Below are positions 56,213 to 64,000 of a stretch of DNA of 64,000 nt, in pieces. Source of the DNA: Aquarana catesbeiana. Its lineage: Eukaryota > Chordata > Amphibia > Anura > Ranidae. Every line of letters begins with the position of its first letter. Position 1 is the first letter of the stretch. The notes beneath the pieces were generated by a model. That model was not told the origin of the DNA. It ran no database searches and saw only the letters and a list, made by a program, of their open reading frames with translations. The DNA is taken from contig NC_133334.1 of the NCBI RefSeq assembly GCF_042186555.1, positions 24,571,780 to 24,635,779 of the forward strand. The letters are read 5' to 3'. The position numbers and the translations under genes are program-made.

Positions 56213-56681
56213 TAATTATGTGGCAACCCGTCTACATTGTATGTATAGATATACATTTTTATGAATTGTACCAGTTATTATAATTGTACTGGATATACAC
56301 TTACTCATGATTATGCGTTTGTATATTCATTTATATAATAAACTGAATTCTTTATACCTACGTGCTTCATTCAAAGTCCCAATCCTCTTTCCCCTCTTCC
56401 CAGCTTCCTGGGTGTTTTCACTGCTTTGTGACTCTGAATACCGTATTTGAACTTCTGCCTGAATTCCTGACTACTCTCTAGCCTGCTGATTTTGTACTTC
56501 ACCGCCAGCTCGTGTATGACCTTTGCCTGCCTGACCAATCTCTGGATTTTGATCGTGTACTGCTTTGCCTGATCTGTTGCCATTCTGATCTGCCTGACTA
56601 AGTTTTCGCCTGAATCCTCAGCACACAAGCTCCACTTCGGACATTACCTATCACAGGTACCTTACATTACAAACGGCCACA

Positions 56682-57292
56682 GTGGCAGTGGACCCTGCTG
56701 AGAATGTTAAGGCTATTTCAGGTCAGGGACAATTGATTGGAGCTCATGAACAGCATCTTTCTTCCCTGGACGCCAAGTTAGATAAACTTTGTACTATGCT
56801 TAAATCTTGCTTGCCTGGTCCTTCTGCAACGGTCCAGACTCCTGCTCCAATCCAACCCACCTCTTCTGTACCACCCAAACTTCCCCTACTTGAAAAATTT
56901 GGTGGTGATACTGAGGACTGCAGAGGCTTTTTAAATGTTTGCCGTTTGCATTTCCACAACAACCCTGGGACTTTTAACACTTCGTCTGCCAAAGTGACTT
57001 TTGTAATTTCCTTGTTAAAGGGGAAGGCCCTGGCCTGGGTCTCTCCTTACCTGGAACGCAATGATCCTGTGCTGTTGGATGCTGACAAATTTCTGGCTTC
57101 TCTCCAGACTGTATTTGGCAAGCCAGATAGAGCTTCTGCAGCTGAGTACTCACTTTTGGACATACAACAAGGTATCAGGTCTGTGGCACAATATGCTATT
57201 TCCATACCCTGGCTGCTGAGACTAATTGGGACTCTAGAGCATTACATGCAGCCTTCCAAAAAGATCTTACAGATCGCATCAAGGACAAATTA
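56682..57292 (+). pseudogene. Gypsy gag, N-terminal part
   Basis: Gag forms the particle shell in Ty3/gypsy elements. From 56682 the first ~50 residues have a coiled-coil-like region (EQHLSSLDAKLDKLCTML), then a Pro-rich linker, then the retrotransposon gag core (KFGGDTEDCRGFLNVCRLHF; VTFVISLLKGKALAWVSPYL). Near residue 167 (around 57195-57205) a small indel throws the frame off, after SVAQYAI. The original frame is recovered in the DNA up to the MITE at 57293. It is therefore split by a frameshift and an insertion. Confidence 0.85.
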
Positions 57293-57699
57293 TGCCGCGT
57301 ACACACGACCGGACTTTACGGCATACTTTGCCCGGCGGACTTTTCGACGGACTTTACGACGGACTTTCCGAATGAACGGACTTGCCTACACACGATCAAC
57401 CAAAGTCCGACGGATTTGTACGTGATGACGTACGACCGGACTAAAACAAGGAAGTTCATAGCCAGTAGCCAATAGCTGCCCTAGCGTTGGTTTCTGTCTG
57501 TCGGACTAGCATACAGACGAGCGGACTTTTCGACCGGATTCGAGTCCGTCGGATAGATTTGAAACATGTTTCAAATCTAAGTCCGTCAAACTTTTGAGGA
57601 AAACAAAGTCCGCTGGAGCCCACACACAATCGAATTGTCCGACGAAATCCGGTACGCCGGATCAAGTATGCCGTAAAGTCCGATCATGTGTACGTGGCA
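57293..57699. mobile_element. Palindromic Harbinger-like MITE, copy 2, in gag
   Basis: 407 bp. Ends TGCCGCGTACACACGACCGG and (complement) TGCCACGTACACATGATCGG. Target duplication TTA (57290-57292 and 57700-57702). Removing it rejoins gag. Confidence 0.92.
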
Positions 57700-57702
57700 T
57701 TA

Positions 57703-57986
57703 GTCTATAAGGATTCCCCAGAAGACCTTGAGAAATTCATAGAGCTGCGTGTTCGTCTGGATGTCCGGTATCATGAAAGGTGCCAAGAGAAACTTAGAAC
57801 TCGCAAGTTTCCTAGGCCAGTTTACCGTTTGGCCCCTAACTTCCAAGCACCACCTCAGCCAGAACCTGAAATCTCAGTTGAACCCCAGGCACCTGTGGAA
57901 CCCATGGAAGTAAGCCGTCTCCACCTAACTGAGTCTGAGAAACAAAGGAGGCGTGCATTGGGCCTATGCCTGTACTGTGGACTTAA
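57703..57986 (+). pseudogene. Gypsy gag, C-terminal part to nucleocapsid
   Basis: Continues gag after the MITE: DSPEDLEKFIELRVRLDVRY, then a Pro-rich stretch (PQPEPEISVEPQAPVEPMEV) and SEKQRRRALGLCLYCG, the start of a CCHC zinc knuckle. The knuckle is cut at its second Cys by the T2-like MITE, so the remaining His and Cys are lost. Confidence 0.82.
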
Positions 57987-58305
57987 AGTGGTGTTCCGGA
58001 CGAAATTATACTTTTTAAATAAAAATACCCCTATAATACACAAGCTTAATGTATTCTAGTAAGGTTAGTCTGTAAACTAAGGTCTGTTTTGTTAGTTTAT
58101 AGCAGTAGTTTGTTATTTTATAAACTTACAGCAGGCCGTGGCCATCTTAAGTGTGGGCATCTGAAGCCAGACTGTATTTCTTCCTGGATCTCATCCTTGC
58201 AGATCTCGCACATGTTCAGTGCTGCACAAGCAGTGTAATAGGTTTCAGGTCAGGTTTACATAGCAAAGGCAGTGTCAGAGGAAGTTGCCGCCCCTTCTTG
58301 GCATA
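57987..58305 (+). mobile_element. T2-like MITE, 3'-truncated
   Basis: Begins AGTGGTGTTCCGGACG right after TTAA (57983-57986). The right end is missing; gypsy protease sequence resumes at about 58305, so a deletion removed the MITE end together with part of the gypsy. Confidence 0.7.
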
Positions 58306-58633
58306 TTCTTGGACTACACTTTTGCTAAAGAAAATAAAATACCATTTGTTCCAAAGTCTAGACCCCTGAACATCACCACCCTGAATGATCAACCCTTGGG
58401 AAATGGCATTGTAAAATTTGAGACGACTATCACCCTTCAGGTAGGCGTACTCCACAAAGGAAGTTGTCTTGTCTCTTATTGATTCCCCACTTCTGCCCGT
58501 TATCCTTGGTTAGCCATGGTTACAACAACACAACCCTTCTTTTGATTGGGAAAATGGAGAACTAACCTCTTGGGGGTCGTTCTGTCATCAAACTGGTTGT
58601 CTCAACCCAAAAGACTTTCTGGTTGTCTGTTGG
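58305..58633 (+). pseudogene. Gypsy protease remnant
   Basis: Encodes IFLDYTFAKENKIPFVPKSR and NITTLNDQPLGNGIVKFETT, the region after the active site of a gypsy-type aspartic protease. The Asp-Ser-Gly active-site segment itself is deleted at the MITE junction. Stops and shifts follow (TGA/TAA near 58480-58545), and the sequence ends at the next insertion. Confidence 0.7.
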
Positions 58634-60886
<2,253 letters not shown>

Positions 60887-61929
60887 GAGTTTGCAGATGT
60901 ATTTCGCAAGCAAAAGGCAGAGGTTTTACCTCCACATCATTCTTTTGATTGCGCAATTTGATTCCTGGAGCACCTCTTCCCAAAGGAAGGACCTATCCCC
61001 TGTCTTTGCCTGAGCAAAAATCCATGGAGGAATATGTGAAAGACAACTTGGAAAGAAGTTTTATCCGACCCTCTTCTTCACCAGTAGGGGCAAGTTTTTT
61101 CTTTGTTGAAAAAAAAGATGGGGGTCTTTGACCATGCATAGATTATCGAGGGTTAAATCAAATCACTATAAAAGACTCCTTCCCTTTGCCTCTCATTCTT
61201 GAACTGTTTGATGTACTTAAGGGAGCCGTTATCTTCTCTAAGCTGGACCTACGAGGGGCTTATAATCTGATTCAAATTAAAGACGGGGACGAGTGGAAGA
61301 CAGCATTCAACACTCGTAATGGACATTTTGAATATCTGGTTATGCCATTTGGGTTGTGTAACGCCCCTGCTGTCTTCCAACGTTTCATGAATGATATTTT
61401 TCACGATTTCAGCAACAGTTTTGTGATCATATACTTGGGCGACATTTTAATCTTTTCCAAGACTCATCTAGAGCACACTTCACATGTAAAGCTGGTATTA
61501 CAACGACTGAGAGAAAACCATCTTTACGCGAAGATTGAGAAATACAGTTTCCATCAAAGCCGTATTCCTTTCCTTGGATACATTATAAGTGCTGTCGGTT
61601 TCCAAATGGACCCTCAAAAACTTTCCGCTGTCTTGCAGTGGCCCCAACCGACCACTTTAAGAGGGCTCCAAAGCTTTCTAGGGTTCACAAATTACTACAG
61701 ACGCTTCATCAAAGGTTTTGCCTCCATTGCGGCCCCCCTTACTGCTATGACTAAGAAAGGTACAAATTTCAAGGTGTGGTCCTCAGAAGCAGAATCGGCT
61801 TTCCAGCAATTAAAAGACATGTTCAGCAAAGCTCCAATTCTTCAGCTTCCAAATCCCAATCTCCAGTACATAGTTGAGGTTGATGCCTCCGAAGTAGGAG
61901 CAGGTGCCGTGCTGTCCCAGAGACAGCCT
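60887..61929 (+). pseudogene. Gypsy reverse transcriptase and partial RNase H
   Basis: RT copies element RNA into DNA. Order: FADVFRKQKAEVLPPHHSFD (60890-60949, then a shift), PLPKGRTYPLSLPEQKSMEE, RPSSSPVGASFFFVEKKDGG, a TGA at about 61129 in place of the residue before PCIDYRGLNQ, SKLDLRGAYNLIQIKDGDEW (first catalytic Asp), MPFGLCNAPAVFQRFMNDIF, then YLGDILIF, where the first Asp of the usual YXDD box is Gly (61435-61446). Thumb region FLGFTNYYRRFIKGFASIAA follows, then RNase H start with VEVDASEVGAGAVLSQ. Cut by a MITE at 61929. Catalytically dead as read. Confidence 0.93.
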
Positions 61930-61931
61930 AA

Positions 61932-62165
61932 TGCCCTGTACACATGGTCGGACTTTCAGACGGAAAATGTGCGATCGGAGCTTGTTGTCGGAAATTCCGA
62001 CCGCGTGTGGGCTCCATCAGACATTTTCCATCGGATTTTCCGACACACAAAGTTTGAGAGCAGGCTATAAAATTTTCCGACAACAAAATCCGATCGCGTC
62101 AATTCCTACCGTGTGTGGCCAATTCCGACGCACAAAGTGCCACGCGTGCTCAGAAGAAATTCCGA
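61932..62165. mobile_element. Harbinger-like MITE fragment in gypsy RNase H
   Basis: Begins TGCCCTGTACACATGGTC after TAA (61929-61931), with repeated 'ttccgacaacaaaatccgat' blocks inside. Its right half is replaced by the LINE that starts at about 62165. Confidence 0.8.
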
Positions 62166-64000
62166 GAGCATTTGTCATAGCAAATTTGTATATCCCTCCC
62201 CCATTTAAGTTGGAGATTCTGTACCGCCTGTTAGAATACGTGGAGAACAAAACCGACACTCCGATGATAGTGGTGGGGGATTTTAATGCGGTCCTCGTCG
62301 TCAAGATAGGTTCCCACCTGGGGCCCGGGCGGAAAGGGCGATGGAGGGAAGGTTTGCCCAGCTTCTGGAGGAGATTGGATGGTGTGACCTCTGGGGAGTC
62401 CGTAACCCAAATAATCGGCAATAGTCTTGCTACTCGGGGACACACCGTACACTCTCTCGTATAGATTTGGCCATAGGTAATAAAGAAGTACATCCCCTAG
62501 TAAATAAGATAGAATATTGGCCAAGAGGGATATCAGACCACTCACCCTTGAAACTATCAGTGGATATTCATGATAGACATACTCAGAGATTGTGGGCAGT
62601 AAATCCAATATGGCTAGAGGTAATAGGGGGAATGGAAGAAATATCCACAAGATTAAAAGAGTTTGTAGAATATAACTCAGGATCAGCATCGGCGGGGGTG
62701 GTCTGGGATTCTTTAAAAGCTTTCCTCAGGGGACTCTTAATCCAACATATATCAAGGGTAAAGAAGCAATCAAGGGCGGAGGGAGAATATATCAGAAAGG
62801 AGGTTATGGAATTAGAGAGACAATACGTGTTGGACCCTAGCCCAGAGAAGCAGGAGCTATGGGCTAGGAAGCAGCAGCAGTACAAAGCGGTAACAACTAG
62901 AAATGACGAAAATAGGAGACTCTTCCAGATACAAAGGTGTTTTGGAGAGGGGGAAAGAGTGGGTCAAATGCTAGCTTTGCCAGCCAGTACTAATTCTCCC
63001 TCCTCAACAATCTCTATGATTAAGACCCCAAGTGGGGAAATTTCATCTGACCCTTTGATGATCAAGGAGACATTTTTTTATTTTTATAGAGCACTATATA
63101 AATCAAAACGGCATATAGAACGGGGAGAGTTAGACAGATTCTTAGAAGGTGTCGAATTGCCGACTCTTTCCCGTAACAGACAAGACCAGTCTAGAATCCC
63201 CAATAACCTTAGAGGAACTGAAATGTGCAGCAGCGGATATACCCAACCATAAATCCCCAGGTCCAGACGGACTGCCCGTTGAGATCTACAAGTATTACAG
63301 GGAGGTGTTGCTCCCTACTCTTCTGAAGACACTGAACTGGGCAGTCGCAGAGGGTAGACTGCCTGCTTCGATGTCAGAAACCAATATTGTACTCATATGG
63401 AAAGAGGGGAAAGACCATCTTGACGTATCCTCATATAGACCGCTCTCATTGCTCTGCTCTGATATTAAAATCCTGGCAAAAGTAATGGCAACCAGGCTAA
63501 ATAAATGCATTACAAAGCTGGTACATCTTGACCAGGCAGGGTTTATCCCTAATAGGTCTACCAGTGTAAATATTAGAAGGGCATATTTGAATTTCCAGGC
63601 CCCAGTAGAGAACAGGGGTTCCAGAGCTGTCTTTTCCTTGGATATTGTCAAGGCATTTGATAGCCTGGAATGGGGATATCTCTGGAGGGTACTGGAGAGA
63701 TTCGATTTCGGCCCCCTATTTATCAGTTGGTTAAAAATTCTATATAATCACCCAAATGCCAGATTAAAGATCAATAATGAGCATTCAGAAAGTTTACCAC
63801 TTGAGAGGGGAATGAGGCAGGGGTGCCCGTTATCACCCCTGCTCTTCGCCCTGGCAATGGAGCCACTCGCAGAGGCAGTGAGAGGCTCGACTGGATTACA
63901 GTGATTCAGGAGGAAGAATGGGGAGGAAAGGATTGCGTTATATGCCGACGATGTCTTGCTCTTTTTGGGTGACACGGAGCCATCTTTCGAAAAAATTATG
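62166..64000 (+). mobile_element. Tx1/L1-like LINE, 5'-truncated, continues past the window
   Basis: Inserted in the Harbinger-like MITE. Lacks ORF1 and the start of the endonuclease. Clear endonuclease, linker and RT motifs in order; see the coding entry. Confidence 0.92.
62166..64000 (+). pseudogene. LINE ORF2: endonuclease and reverse transcriptase
   Basis: Endonuclease remnant: VIANLYIPPPFK, MIVVGDFNAVL (conserved GDFN), then two frame changes before RIDLAIG and SDHSPLKLSV (catalytic SDH near 62537). A charged linker follows. RT: KSPGPDGLPVEIYKYY, SYRPLSLLCSDIKILAKVMA, HLDQAGFIPNRS, FSLDIVKAFDSLEWGYLW (first catalytic Asp), ERGMRQGCPLSPLLFALAME, and YADDVLLFLGD with both Asp intact (63941-63973). 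Frame breaks: about 62290-62440 and near 63190; one TGA at 63901-63903. The RT motif set resembles the Tx1 branch of L1 elements of frogs and fish. Downstream parts are outside the window. Confidence 0.92.

Overview
This 64-kb window looks like a repeat-dense, gene-poor stretch of a large amphibian genome, most likely a true (ranoid) frog. The organism call is inference: it rests on T2-type MITEs with TTAA target sites, many hAT and PIF/Harbinger MITEs, Tc1-like transposons, Ty3/gypsy LTR elements, an L2-type and a Tx1/L1-type LINE, and repeat families I recognise from ranid sequence. I see no host protein-coding gene, tRNA or rRNA. Every protein-like signal is a decayed transposase, reverse transcriptase or gag.

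Layout. 1-10 kb: LTR-like fragments, one of them split by a hAT element with a perfect 8-bp target duplication (7.8-8.3 kb), plus unrecognised, apparently single-copy sequence. 10-16.5 kb: a TTAA-bounded repeat carrying a retroposed insert, three short hAT MITEs, and a long inverted repeat (15.37-15.9 kb) whose two arms each hold a hammerhead-ribozyme-like core. 18.4-26.6 kb: a T2-like MITE into which a full-length Tc1 element and a hAT element have inserted, an LTR copy, and two further Tc1-type elements. 26.8-29.8 kb: a T2-like MITE with an expanded 32-bp minisatellite and a nested 2-kb foldback that has divergent core promoters. 30.2-37.8 kb: hAT elements with expanded internal minisatellites and related repeats. 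38.2-44.5 kb: a chimeric Tc1-derived unit present twice, one copy disrupted by a TTAA MITE and the other preserving the empty site, followed by an L2-type LINE 3' end. 44.5-52 kb: nested repeats, LTR fragments and an AT-rich hAT element. 52-56 kb: another hammerhead-like site, a probable 1.4-kb LTR, and a solo LTR. 56.4-62 kb: a Ty3/gypsy gag-pol split by four insertions. 62.2-64 kb: a Tx1/L1-like LINE that runs off the window.

The most interesting signal is the set of hammerhead-like motifs. The two at 15.5-15.75 kb keep every core position I can check, with a minimal stem III like that of hammerheads known from Penelope-like retroelements. Degenerate relatives lie near 12.7, 13.45, 18.0, 52.2, 55.15 and 59.95 kb, several of them followed by an AATAAA some 100-270 nt downstream. 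All structure calls were made by eye, with no search or folding program.
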